A model generated the notes under the pieces. That model was not told where the DNA came from and searched no databases. It saw only the letters and a program-made list of their open reading frames with translations. A stretch of DNA of 16,063 bases, from NCBI GenBank assembly GCA_030526765.1, contig JAUNCB010000003.1, positions 1 through 16,063 of the forward strand. The letters run 5' to 3'. The translations under genes and the position numbers were made by a program. The DNA comes from Bacillota bacterium. Lineage in GTDB: Bacteria > Bacillota > Clostridia > Lachnospirales > Anaerotignaceae. Positions 1 through 7,079 of the stretch are shown piece after piece (position 1 is the stretch's first letter; every line of letters begins with the position of its first letter).

Positions 1-1115
1 TAGGGCTTTGCCTTATCCCCTTCGATGCCCGGCGGCAGACTGGCAAGGATATCCTGATAGGCTTCTTCCAGCCGAATCCATGTTTCAAGGCCGACAATGC
101 CGTCAGCAGGCAGCCCTGTCAGCGTCTGAAAGGAAAAGGCGGAGGCAGTGGTGGCAGGGCCGAAAATGCCGTCAATGGAAACAGCGGGGATCGCTCCGTC
201 ACTGAAATAGGAAAGCACGGAGAGATAATACTGCAGGGAACGGACGGCGATGCCCGTATCCCCCTCCCGCAGCACCTCGGGATAGGGGCGGGTCACCTCT
301 TCGATGGTGAGCCCCTCGCTGGTCAGTTCGTTCAGCCGCTTCACCCCGCTGTAGATATACTTTAACTGATACCATGTAGCTTTGCCCACGATGCCGTCTG
401 CGGCAAGATTAAAGATGCGCTGAAAGGTTTCCACAGCATTGCGGGTGGCGATGCCGAACACCCCGTTGGGATTGGGGATCTGAGGAATGGCGGGGAAATT
501 CTTTCGGATGCGGTTCAGCTGCAGCTGAATGGTTTTCACATCGTTCCCCGAGGAGCCCACCCGCAAAGGGATACCCGGATAGGTGGGGATATTGGAGCGG
601 ATGGGGGCATTCTCCAGTATGCCGATGTCTGCCCCATAGTAATACTGCAGAATTTCATAGGGAGTCAGCCCCTGCTCCGCCAGATAGACCGTTCCCCACT
701 GGGAAAGGCCTGCGCAGGTGGAGGTGGTGCCGTTGCAGTATGCAGTGAAATAAGGGTCGATGCGCCCCTGCTGTACCACATAATCATTGAAGATCTCATC
801 CACGATACGGCTGATATTTTCATAAATATCCCGCCCCTTGATGAATTTCTGGTCAAACTGGGTTTCCGATGTGATGTCGAAGTCATAGCCCTGCGATCGG
901 TAGAATTCATTATAGACCCGATTCAGGGCATAGGTGATCTGTGCATAGATATTGGCACGGATAGATGCTTCGGGCCATGTGGGGTAGATCTCGCTGGAAG
1001 CCACATTCTTAATATAATCGGGAAAGGAAACGGTCACATTTTCCGCAGGCTGATCGGGAAGCCCCAGATGCACGGTGATGGCTTCGGGGATAAAGGGAAG
1101 CTGCTGAGCGCCCAT
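1..1115 (-). CDS. SleC-like spore cortex-lytic / peptidoglycan-binding protein (C-terminus cut by window edge)
   Basis: 371 residues are visible, reading leftward from the ATG at 1115-1113; the last two bases (1-2) read TA, so the next codon is either a stop or Tyr. The visible N-terminal part (about residues 30-160) resembles the SpoIID-like domain of clostridial SleC, with a CAGLSQWG stretch near 134-141 and a YEILQYYYG stretch near 153-161. Two peptidoglycan-binding (PG_binding_1) repeats follow at about 186-255 and 284-352, each with the typical DGI.G..TW ending. SleC-type proteins degrade spore cortex peptidoglycan during germination and act in the spore coat/cortex layer. A strong SD (AGAGGTG) lies 6-7 bases upstream of the start. 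It is downstream of, and 38 bases from, the transthyretin-like gene at 1154-1609, so the two are probably one sporulation operon. The domain reading is firm; enzymatic activity is inferred from the family. Confidence 0.82.
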   Translation of the reverse strand, partial: MGAQQLPFIPEAITVHLGLPDQPAENVTVSFPDYIKNVASSEIYPTWPEASIRANIYAQITYALNRVYNEFYRSQGYDFDITSETQFDQKFIKGRDIYENISRIVDEIFNDYVVQQGRIDPYFTAYCNGTTSTCAGLSQWGTVYLAEQGLTPYEILQYYYGADIGILENAPIRSNIPTYPGIPLRVGSSGNDVKTIQLQLNRIRKNFPAIPQIPNPNGVFGIATRNAVETFQRIFNLAADGIVGKATWYQLKYIYSGVKRLNELTSEGLTIEEVTRPYPEVLREGDTGIAVRSLQYYLSVLSYFSDGAIPAVSIDGIFGPATTASAFSFQTLTGLPADGIVGLETWIRLEEAYQDILASLPPGIEGDKAKP

Positions 1116-1153
1116 AGGGATACACCTCTTTTCTATATTTTATAGTAATTGAT

Positions 1154-1609
1154 TTATAGCTGCGGTGCTTTGTCCTCGATGATCTCCCCTTCGGCGGTGT
1201 TTTGCCCGAAATCGGGAGAGAGGCGAACAGGCTGTATGGTGGTGATGCCGTCAAACACAGGCAGATCACGGATGGTTACGGGCAGATAGCCCGCTGCAGT
1301 GACCTTTGCCTGATAGGTGGCATAAACGGCTTCGCTCCCTGGCTTCTGGGATAAAATGCGCCGGGGAGCGGGCAGAGAAAGGGGCTCTGTCCGTCCGCTT
1401 TCATCGGTGGTGAGGGTAAAGGAAAGAAGCTGCCCCTCCTGTAATTCCTTTGTCAGCGTTACGGCTGCGTGGGCAATAGGGAAGGCGCCCTGCCCGCCCT
1501 GCACCTGAAAGAGCAGCGTGCCGAAGGCGGGATTTTCCGACAGGAAATCGGATAGGGGATTGGGCGGCATTTCGGCGGCAGAAATCGTTTTCTGGAAATA
1601 GGGATACAT
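1154..1609 (-). CDS. Small carboxypeptidase-regulatory/transthyretin-like domain protein, SleC N-terminal-domain homologue
   Basis: A 151-aa protein with a beta-rich carboxypeptidase-regulatory-like fold: GTLLFQVQGG near residue 30, a central TDESGRTEPLSLPAP segment, and YQAKVTAAGYLPVTIRDLPV followed by FDGITTIQPVRL near the end. That order (tandem strands, a TD.sG.t turn, then an aGY.P turn) is what is found at the N-terminus of SleC-type cortex-lytic proteins, where it precedes the SpoIID-like domain. There is no signal peptide. The start at 1609 has an SD (AGAGGTGA, 1624-1617) with a 7-base spacer. It is the first gene of a two-gene operon with the SpoIID/peptidoglycan-binding protein. A chaperone or propeptide-like role is plausible but inferred. 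I found no convincing sporulation-sigma promoter upstream. Confidence 0.75.
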   Translation of the reverse strand: MYPYFQKTISAAEMPPNPLSDFLSENPAFGTLLFQVQGGQGAFPIAHAAVTLTKELQEGQLLSFTLTTDESGRTEPLSLPAPRRILSQKPGSEAVYATYQAKVTAAGYLPVTIRDLPVFDGITTIQPVRLSPDFGQNTAEGEIIEDKAPQL

Positions 1610-1712
1610 GAAAAATCACCTCTTTTTTCCATGATATGAGCAGGGCATGGGCAGGGTTCCCCCTGTTCTTCTGGCAGAAAGGGCAGGAAAAGGAGCTTTT
1701 TTGCGGAAAGGC

Positions 1713-1741
1713 TTGACTTTAAGGGGGAAATGTGTTAAACC
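1713..1741 (+). promoter_or_regulatory. Possible promoter for the lysine riboswitch-nhaC transcript
   Basis: TTGACT at 1713-1718 is a good -35 box. The -10 (TTAAAC/TAAACC around 1735-1741, 16-17 base spacing) is poor. It is placed correctly to start a transcript just ahead of the riboswitch at 1770, which is the main reason to list it. A second TTGACA at 1751-1756 has no matching -10. Confidence 0.35.
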
Positions 1742-1769
1742 AAAAGAAGCTTGACAAGAATCAGGCAAA

Positions 1770-1927
1770 GATAGAGGTGCAATGCTGATGAGTATCCTTC
1801 CAAGAAGCTGTGGGCGGCGGGAAGGGAAAGGCAGCGTTGCCGAAGCTGTTTTCTCTGCCCATTTTGGGGAAAGCGGCTGGGACATTGCAGAATATGTAAT
1901 GTACTGTCACTTATGTGGAGCGCTATC
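1770..1927 (+). promoter_or_regulatory. Lysine riboswitch (L box)
   Basis: The conserved L-box blocks occur in order. A 5' P1 strand and core, GATAGAGGTGC, is at 1770-1780. GAGTATCC follows at 1790-1797. GGGAAAG with GCCGAAGC is at 1824-1845. GCTGGGAC starts at 1876 with a P4 hairpin ACATT/AATGT. ACTGTCAC-TTAT-GTGGAG is the P5 hairpin, ending in the 3' P1 strand CTATC at 1923-1927, which pairs with GATAG. In this class lysine binding stabilises P1 and lets a downstream terminator form, switching the gene off. The terminator at 1960-1985 is in the right place, and AGCGC (1919-1923) can pair with GCGCT (1965-1969) as an antiterminator that excludes both the terminator stem and part of P1. Recognition is by motif order, not by a covariance search. 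Confidence 0.88.
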
Positions 1928-1959
1928 GGAAATCAGTCACACCATTCTGTGAAAATGAC

Positions 1960-1988
1960 GCCGTGCGCTTGCGCACGGCTGTTTTGTT
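1960..1988 (+). terminator. Riboswitch-controlled intrinsic terminator (attenuator) upstream of nhaC
   Basis: GCCGTGCG (1960-1967), loop CTTG, CGCACGGC (1972-1979), then a U-rich tract TGTTTTGTTTTT. It lies 33 bases after the lysine riboswitch and about 97 bases before the nhaC start, so it fits the expression platform of the riboswitch rather than the end of a gene. A small hairpin TCACA-CCATTC-TGTGA (1937-1952) lies between. Confidence 0.85.
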
Positions 1989-2076
1989 TTTCTTCGGAAC
2001 ATTTCGGGGAAAAGCAAAATAGCGCAATTATCTTATTTATTTTTATCATTATTATTTTCCCGAAAGGAGAAGGGTT

Positions 2077-3732
2077 ATGAAAACCAAAACAAATCTCAGA
2101 AGCAGATGGCTTGGCATTTTCGCAGTGGTTACACTGGTAGCACTTGCCATGTCCATGACCGTATTCGGCGGCGAAGCAGAAGCAGAATACGTAAGCAACA
2201 TGTATGCAACAGCATGGTCTCTGGTACCTCCACTGGTAGCGATCGTTCTGGCGCTGATCACAAAGGAGGTTTATTCCTCCCTGTTCATCGGTATCGTAGT
2301 AGGCGGTCTGTTCTATGCGAACTTTGATCCCAAGCTGGCTTACCTGACCATCTTCACAAACAGCACAGACGGCGGCATGCTGGCAAAGCTGTCTGACAGC
2401 TGGAACGTAGGCATCCTGATCTTCCTGGTTATTCTGGGTATCATCGTTGCACTGATGAACAAAGCAGGCGGCTCTGCTGCATACGGCAGATGGGCTTCCA
2501 AAACCTTCAAAACAAGAACAGGCGCAATGCTGGGTACTTCCCTGCTGGGCTGTCTGATCTTCGTAGATGACTACTTCAACTGTCTGACAGTAGGTTCCGT
2601 TATGAGACCTGTAACAGACACACATAAGGTTTCCAGAGCAAAACTGGCGTATCTGATCGACGCAACAGCGGCTCCTATCTGTATCATCGCTCCTATTTCC
2701 TCCTGGGCTGCTGCGGTAGCCGGTGTGGTAGAAGGCGTGAATGGTCTGGATCTGTTCATCAGAGCGATCCCTTATAATTTCTATGCCCTGCTGACAATTC
2801 TGACAATGGTGATCCTGACACTGACAAACACAGACTTCGGTCCCATGCTGGAGCATGAAAGAAATGCACAGCTGAACGATGACCTGTACACAACAGATGC
2901 AAGACCCTATGCAGGTGCGGATGCAGCACAGGCTCCCGTTGGCAACGGCAAGGTAATCGACCTGATCCTGCCTGTAATCGTTCTGATCATTTCCTGCGTT
3001 ATCGGTATGATCTACACAGGCGGCTTCTTTGAGGGCGAAACCTTCATCGATGCATTCGCAAACTGTGATGCAGCAACAGGTCTGATGCTGGGCTCTGCTG
3101 CAGCACTGCTGATCACATTCTTCCTGTACATCCCTCGTAAGGTTCTGACCTTCCGTCAGTTCATGGATTGTCTGCCCGAAGGCTTCAAGGCAATGGTACC
3201 TGCGATCATGATCCTGACATTCGCATGGACACTGTCCGGCGTTACAGGTCTGTTGGGGGCGGATGTATTCGTAGCCGGTATTCTGGAAAACAGCACAGGC
3301 GTACTGACAAATCTGATCCCTGTGATCGTATTCTGTATCGCTGTATTCCTGGCATTTGCAACAGGTACATCCTGGGGTACATTCGGTATCCTGCTGCCTA
3401 TCGTAGTGCCTATCATGGACCCTGCAAGTGAACTGCTGATCATCACAGTAGCAGCTACACTGGCCGGTGCGGTTTGCGGTGACCACTGCTCTCCTATCTC
3501 CGATACAACCATCATGGCTTCCACAGGTGCACAGTGTGACCACGTGAACCACGTTTCCACACAGCTGCCTTACGCTCTGACTGTTGCAGCGGTAACAGCA
3601 GTGAACTATGTGATCGCAGGTTTCGTTCAGAACTGGATGATCAACCTGCCCGTGGCACTGATCTCTATGGCACTCGTTGTTCTGGTGATCCGTAAAGCAT
3701 ACGGTGCAAAAGAACTGCCCGTTCAGAAATAA
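2077..3732 (+). CDS. NhaC-family transporter under lysine riboswitch control, probable lysine transporter (LysW type)
   Basis: A 551-aa, highly hydrophobic membrane protein of the NhaC Na+/H+ antiporter superfamily. It has the family pattern TAWSLVPPLVAIVLALITKE near residues 45-64, the FVDDYFNCLTVGSVMRPVTD region near 160-180, and GDHCSPISDTTIMAS from residue 468. The N-terminus has an extra hydrophobic segment (about 11-30) before the first family helix. SD AAAGGAG lies 7-9 bases before the ATG. NhaC members exchange Na+ and H+, but some clostridial and Gram-positive members carry an L box and were proposed by comparative genomics to be lysine transporters (LysW). The L box at 1770-1927 makes lysine uptake the likelier role here; that is inference, since the sequence alone does not fix the substrate. 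Codon use is strongly biased (CTG, GCA, ACA, AGA), as expected for a well expressed gene. It ends at a hairpin terminator shared with the convergent permease. Confidence 0.9.
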   Translation: MKTKTNLRSRWLGIFAVVTLVALAMSMTVFGGEAEAEYVSNMYATAWSLVPPLVAIVLALITKEVYSSLFIGIVVGGLFYANFDPKLAYLTIFTNSTDGGMLAKLSDSWNVGILIFLVILGIIVALMNKAGGSAAYGRWASKTFKTRTGAMLGTSLLGCLIFVDDYFNCLTVGSVMRPVTDTHKVSRAKLAYLIDATAAPICIIAPISSWAAAVAGVVEGVNGLDLFIRAIPYNFYALLTILTMVILTLTNTDFGPMLEHERNAQLNDDLYTTDARPYAGADAAQAPVGNGKVIDLILPVIVLIISCVIGMIYTGGFFEGETFIDAFANCDAATGLMLGSAAALLITFFLYIPRKVLTFRQFMDCLPEGFKAMVPAIMILTFAWTLSGVTGLLGADVFVAGILENSTGVLTNLIPVIVFCIAVFLAFATGTSWGTFGILLPIVVPIMDPASELLIITVAATLAGAVCGDHCSPISDTTIMASTGAQCDHVNHVSTQLPYALTVAAVTAVNYVIAGFVQNWMINLPVALISMALVVLVIRKAYGAKELPVQK

Positions 3733-3740
3733 TCAGACAT

Positions 3741-3778
3741 AAAAATGCCCTGTTCCTTATAGGAACAGGGCATTTTTG
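3741..3778. terminator. Bidirectional intrinsic terminator between convergent genes
   Basis: A perfect 17-bp stem, AAAAATGCCCTGTTCCT (3741-3757) with AGGAACAGGGCATTTTT (3761-3777), and loop TAT. The A-run on one arm and T-run on the other make it work in both directions: for nhaC on plus and for the permease on minus. Confidence 0.92.
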
Positions 3779-3781
3779 TGC

Positions 3782-4937
3782 TTAGAAGAAGCTGGGAAGG
3801 TGAATTTCGGGTATATAGGGGATCAGGAAGTATACAGCCAGAAGGATCACTGCGAAGAGGATATTCATGGCGGTAAAGGAAAGCATATAGCTGCCTTTTT
3901 TTTGCCCCCTCTGCCTGTGCGTAATATTTATAGGAGATCAGGCTTGCCATAGAAGCGATCAGTGTGCCCAGCCCGCCGATATTGACACCGGCGATGAGCA
4001 GATCATATCTGGTGGTGAATTCCGAAAGGAGCACCGCCGCAGGAACATTGCTGATGAACTGGCTGGCAAGGAAGGAGACGATCACTTCCCGTCCGATAAG
4101 GAGGGACTGCAGGGTTTCCCGCACAAGGGAGATGCGCCCCAGATTGCCGATCAGAACAAAGAAGAAGACAAAGGTCAGCAGCAGATTATAATCCAGCCCC
4201 TTCAGGATGCCCTTCTGGAAGAAGAGGAACCAGAGCAGGATCACCAGCAGGATCGCCTGATAGGGTGCCACATGGAATACAGCCAGAAGGCAGAGGAGGA
4301 ATAAAACGCCCAGTGACAGCAGAAAGACCTTTTCCTGTACAGACCATTGCTTTTTCGGCTCCTGTTTTTCTGTTTTCAGCGGCGTTCTGCCCTGAAAATA
4401 ACAGAATACATAAAGGAAGAAGTAGGAGACCGCCACATAGGGCACGGTCACGGCGAAGAATTCGCCGATGCTCATGCCGGAAATGGTGTAGAGAAAAAGA
4501 TTCTGGGGATTACCTACCGGTGTCAGCATACTGCCCAGATTGGCGGCAATGGTCTGCATTACGATAAAGGGGATCATCTTTTCTGGTAGCCCTGCCCGCT
4601 CCAGCAGCAAAATGGTGAAGGGGACAAAGGTGATGAGGGCAACATCATTGGTGACGAACATGGCGGAGAAGAAGCAGAGCATGACCAGCGTGGTGGCAAG
4701 CTGCCGCATTTTTCTTGCCCGTGCCAGCAGGAGATTTGCCATGCGGTCAAAGACCCCCAGCTGCTGAAAGCCCCCCATGACTGCCATCAGACAGAAAAGC
4801 AGCACCAGCACCCGTATATCACAATATTCCAGATAGCCTGCATCCGGCGGAATGATAAAGGCGGAAACCACCGCCAGAGCCCCGGAAATGCAGAGGATCG
4901 TTTCTTTTTTAAAAAAAGCGATACATTGTTCTTTCAT
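3782..4937 (-). CDS. SLC13/ArsB-type (ion transporter superfamily) permease, frameshifted near the C-terminus
   Basis: A polytopic membrane protein of the ArsB/NhaD/SLC13 type, with VTND near residues 95-98, TPVGNPQN near 139-146 and SNVPA near 296-300, which are the conserved hairpin-loop motifs of this transporter fold. The substrate (dicarboxylate, arsenite or other anion) cannot be told. Start 4937 (MKEQC...) is chosen because the predicted promoter starts transcription near 4980, which excludes a start further upstream, and AAAAGGA precedes it by about 11 bases. The reading frame is broken at a run of eight A on the coding strand (3903-3896): as written, the frame continues as a basic, non-membrane tail through the terminator to 3723. 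With seven A it gives a proper last membrane helix (AMNILFAVILLAVYFLIPYI) and a stop at 3784-3782, about 384 aa in total. The coordinates given are those of the restored gene. Confidence 0.8.
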
Positions 4938-4986
4938 TATATTACGCATCCTTTTGTTTATTCTTTGGTTTTTGTCAACGCAGTAC

Positions 4987-5015
4987 ATTATACGGTGCAG
5001 AATAGGGACTTTCAA
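4987..5015 (-). promoter_or_regulatory. Promoter of the SLC13-type permease
   Basis: On the minus strand TTGAAA (5015-5010), a 17-base spacer, then a perfect TATAAT (4992-4987). Transcription would start near 4980, leaving a leader of about 43 bases. It is back to back with the regulator promoter. Confidence 0.78.
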
Positions 5016-5042
5016 GAAGAAACTCGATTTTTTTCTGAATTA

Positions 5043-5051
5043 TGGTATACT
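5043..5051 (+). promoter_or_regulatory. Extended -10 promoter of the XRE-cupin operon
   Basis: TGG followed by TATACT (5046-5051) is an extended -10 element; the -35 region is weak. The predicted start near 5058 gives a leader of about 34 bases. The small inverted repeat TTTC-AAGAA-GAAA (5010-5022) lies between the two divergent promoters and is a possible operator. Confidence 0.5.
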
Positions 5052-5091
5052 TGGGATAAGGAAAATGGAATGCAGGAAAGGAGGCAGAGAA

Positions 5092-5640
5092 ATGCAGTTA
5101 AATGAGATCATTGCAATGAACCTGAAACGGCTGCGGGCGGAGCGGGGATTGAGCCTCGGAAAACTGGCGGAGCTTTCCGGTGTCAGTAAGGTCATGCTGA
5201 GCCAGATCGAAAAGGCCGAATCCAGCCCGACCATCAATACCCTGTGGAAGATCGCCGGAGGGCTGCAGGTTTCCTATACAAAGCTGATCGATCTGCAGAT
5301 CGAAGCACCCCGTATCATAAGGAAGGGGGAAAGCGCTCTTCTGGATATGGAAACAGGCTATCGGGTGTATCATTACAGCACGGCAAACCCTGCCAGAGAT
5401 TTTGAATTTTTCAACAGCGAGCTGGAGCCGGCGGGAGAATTCACCTCGGAGGGGCACGGCCCCAATACCCATGAATATGTGCTGGTGACAAAGGGAGAAA
5501 TGATCCTTTGCTACTGCGGAGAGGAATACATTCTGGAGGAGGGGGATTTCATTCATTTCGACTGCAGTCAGCCCCATACCTATCTGAATCGAAAAGAAAT
5601 TACCACGGAATTTACCAATATTGTATATTATCTGGGCTGA
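5092..5640 (+). CDS. XRE-family helix-turn-helix regulator with C-terminal cupin domain
   Basis: 182 aa. Residues about 6-65 form an XRE/Cro-type HTH (NLKRLRAERGLSLGKLAELS, then the recognition helix region VSKVMLSQIEKAESSPTINT). Residues about 105-180 form a cupin barrel: motif 1 has HGPNTHEYVLVTKGE (H122, H127, E128) and motif 2 has GDFIHFDCSQPHTYLN (H162). Proteins of this build are cytoplasmic transcription regulators whose cupin probably senses a small ligand or metal. The start at 5092 follows AAAGGAGG with 7 bases of spacing; a longer in-frame reading upstream would start before the predicted promoter. The gene is divergent from the permease and is the first of a tight operon with nfo and ogt, so it may control either or both. 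Ligand unknown. Confidence 0.88.
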   Translation: MQLNEIIAMNLKRLRAERGLSLGKLAELSGVSKVMLSQIEKAESSPTINTLWKIAGGLQVSYTKLIDLQIEAPRIIRKGESALLDMETGYRVYHYSTANPARDFEFFNSELEPAGEFTSEGHGPNTHEYVLVTKGEMILCYCGEEYILEEGDFIHFDCSQPHTYLNRKEITTEFTNIVYYLG

Positions 5641-5652
5641 GGAGGAGAAGCG

Positions 5653-6510
5653 ATGGAAAAAAAGAAAACAGAGACCTTTTGGATCGGCTGTCACCTTTCC
5701 TCTGCCAAGGGCTATCTTGCCATGGGGAAGGAGGGGGAAAGGCTGGGCTGCAATGTATTTCAGTTTTTCACCCGAAATCCCAGAGGGGGCTCGGTGAAGC
5801 CGCTGGATCTGGAGGATGTGGCACAATATAACGCCTTTCACAGGGAAAAGGGCTTCGGAACACTGCTTGCCCATGCACCGTATACCATGAATCCCTGTGC
5901 GGCGAAGCCTGAGCTGCGGGAGTTTGCCAGAAGCAAGATGAAGGAGGATCTCGCCCGCCTGGAGCTGCTGGAGGATGTGATGTTTAATTTTCATCCCGGC
6001 AGCCATGTACAGCAGGGAGCGGAAGCGGCCATTCCCATGATCGCCGATGTGGTGAATGATATCCTGTCGGCAGGCGGAAAAACGCCTATCCTGCTGGAAA
6101 CCATGGCGGGCAAGGGCAGTGAGGTTGGCAGAAGCTTTGAAGAACTGAGGGCCATCATTGACAGAGTGGAGCAGAAGGAGCGGATGGGCATCTGTCTGGA
6201 TACCTGCCATGTTTATGACGGCGGCTATGATATCATCGGAAATCTGGAGGGGGTATTGCAGGAATTTGATGATATCATCGGTCTGGACAGGCTGAAGGCG
6301 ATTCATCTGAATGACAGCAAAAACCCCATGGGCAGCCATAAGGACAGGCATGAAAAGATTGGCGAGGGGGCACTGACACTGGCAGGCATCACAGCCATAA
6401 TCAATCATCCGAAGCTGCGGCACCTGCCCTTTTATCTGGAAACCCCCAATGAAGCGGAGGGCTATGCCAAAGAGATCGCCCTGCTGCGAAGCCTGCGGAA
6501 GGATGGCTGA
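5653..6510 (+). CDS. nfo: Deoxyribonuclease IV (AP endonuclease, Nfo family)
   Basis: 285 aa, the usual length for endonuclease IV, which cuts DNA 5' to abasic sites in base excision repair using three zinc ions. All nine expected metal ligands can be matched: H74 (LLAHAPY), H114 (FNFHPGSH), E149 (LLETMAG), D183 and H186 (DTCH), H218 (AIHLND), D231 and H233 (DRHEKIGEG) and E263 (YLETPN). The TIM-barrel enzyme therefore appears intact. SD GGAGGAG is 5-8 bases ahead of the ATG, 12 bases after the regulator stop, so it is co-transcribed with the XRE-cupin gene. The end overlaps or abuts the start of the alkyltransferase, which makes a small DNA repair pair. Confidence 0.95.
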   Translation: MEKKKTETFWIGCHLSSAKGYLAMGKEGERLGCNVFQFFTRNPRGGSVKPLDLEDVAQYNAFHREKGFGTLLAHAPYTMNPCAAKPELREFARSKMKEDLARLELLEDVMFNFHPGSHVQQGAEAAIPMIADVVNDILSAGGKTPILLETMAGKGSEVGRSFEELRAIIDRVEQKERMGICLDTCHVYDGGYDIIGNLEGVLQEFDDIIGLDRLKAIHLNDSKNPMGSHKDRHEKIGEGALTLAGITAIINHPKLRHLPFYLETPNEAEGYAKEIALLRSLRKDG

Positions 6511-6511
6511 G

Positions 6512-6970
6512 ATGGAACGGATCTGGTTTTATGAAACACCCCTTGGAACCCTCTGCATCGGAGAAGGGGCGGGCTGTATCACAAGAGTGACATGGACGAA
6601 GATACCGACAGATGCGGTGCAGGAGGAAACGGAAGGGATCCGATGCTGCTATGAGCAGCTGACGGAATACTTTGCGGGGGAGAGAAGGGAATTCGATCTG
6701 CCGCTGCAGCCCATGGGAACGCCCTTTCAGCAGAGGGTATGGGAAGCACTGCAAAATATCCCCTATGGGGAAACAAGAACCTACGGCGAGATCGCCAAAG
6801 CGATCGGGAAGCCCGGGGCTGCCCGTGCGGTGGGCATGGCGAATCATAAAAATCCCATCGGCATCCTGATCCCCTGCCATCGGGTCATTGGCGCGGACGG
6901 CAGATTAACGGGTTATGCAGGCGGACTGGAAAAGAAGGAATTTCTTCTGGAACTGGAAAGGCGGCAGTAA
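6512..6970 (+). CDS. ogt: Methylated-DNA--protein-cysteine S-methyltransferase (Ogt type)
   Basis: 152 aa from the ATG at 6512. It removes alkyl groups from O6 of guanine by a suicide transfer to cysteine. The active-site motif IPCHRVIG is present (C122), with the helix-turn-helix DNA-binding part upstream (TRTYGEIAKAIG, then ARAVGMANHKNP with the arginine-finger position near R105) and the GYAGGLEKK tail. An ATG at 6503 is also in frame and overlaps the nfo stop, but GGAAGGA is only well spaced for 6512. There is no AdaA-type N-terminal domain, so it is a stand-alone repair enzyme. Last gene of the XRE-nfo-ogt operon; no clear hairpin terminator follows before the deoD promoter. Confidence 0.95.
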   Translation: MERIWFYETPLGTLCIGEGAGCITRVTWTKIPTDAVQEETEGIRCCYEQLTEYFAGERREFDLPLQPMGTPFQQRVWEALQNIPYGETRTYGEIAKAIGKPGAARAVGMANHKNPIGILIPCHRVIGADGRLTGYAGGLEKKEFLLELERRQ

Positions 6971-7000
6971 AAGGAATAAGGGCGAAGGGCTGTTTTCTTC

Positions 7001-7029
7001 TTTTCAAATCCGAAAAAAACTGGTATAGT
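7001..7029 (+). promoter_or_regulatory. Promoter of deoD
   Basis: TTTTCA (7001-7006), a 17-base spacer, then TATAGT (7024-7029) preceded by TGG, i.e. an extended -10. Transcription would start near 7036, about 44 bases before the gene. Confidence 0.68.
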
Positions 7030-7079
7030 GATAGTATAAAACCTATGGTTATTTTTCAAATATAAGGAGGCAGACAATT

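Noticed and set aside
1630..1655. A CATATCATG sequence on the minus strand resembling a sigma-K -10 box upstream of the spore operon
   Set aside because: The transcription start it predicts falls inside the SD of the gene, and no good -35 match is present, so it is not supported as a promoter.
1616..1885. An 89-aa minus-strand frame upstream of the transthyretin-like gene
   Set aside because: No SD, an unlikely composition (Pro, Ser, Arg rich), and it overlaps the lysine riboswitch and the SD of the next gene.
1933..3552. A 539-codon open frame on the minus strand across the nhaC gene
   Set aside because: The product is extremely rich in Cys, Gln, Asp and His with no domain pattern, and it lies fully opposite a clear transporter gene. 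It results from codon bias of the sense gene.
3723..3895. The frame as written for the end of the permease, which reads through the terminator to 3723
   Set aside because: The tail is basic, non-membrane and crosses the terminator hairpin; the frame with one A fewer gives the expected helix and stop.
4938..5015. An in-frame start for the permease further upstream at 5015
   Set aside because: It lies before the predicted transcription start (near 4980) and would put the TATAAT box inside the coding region.
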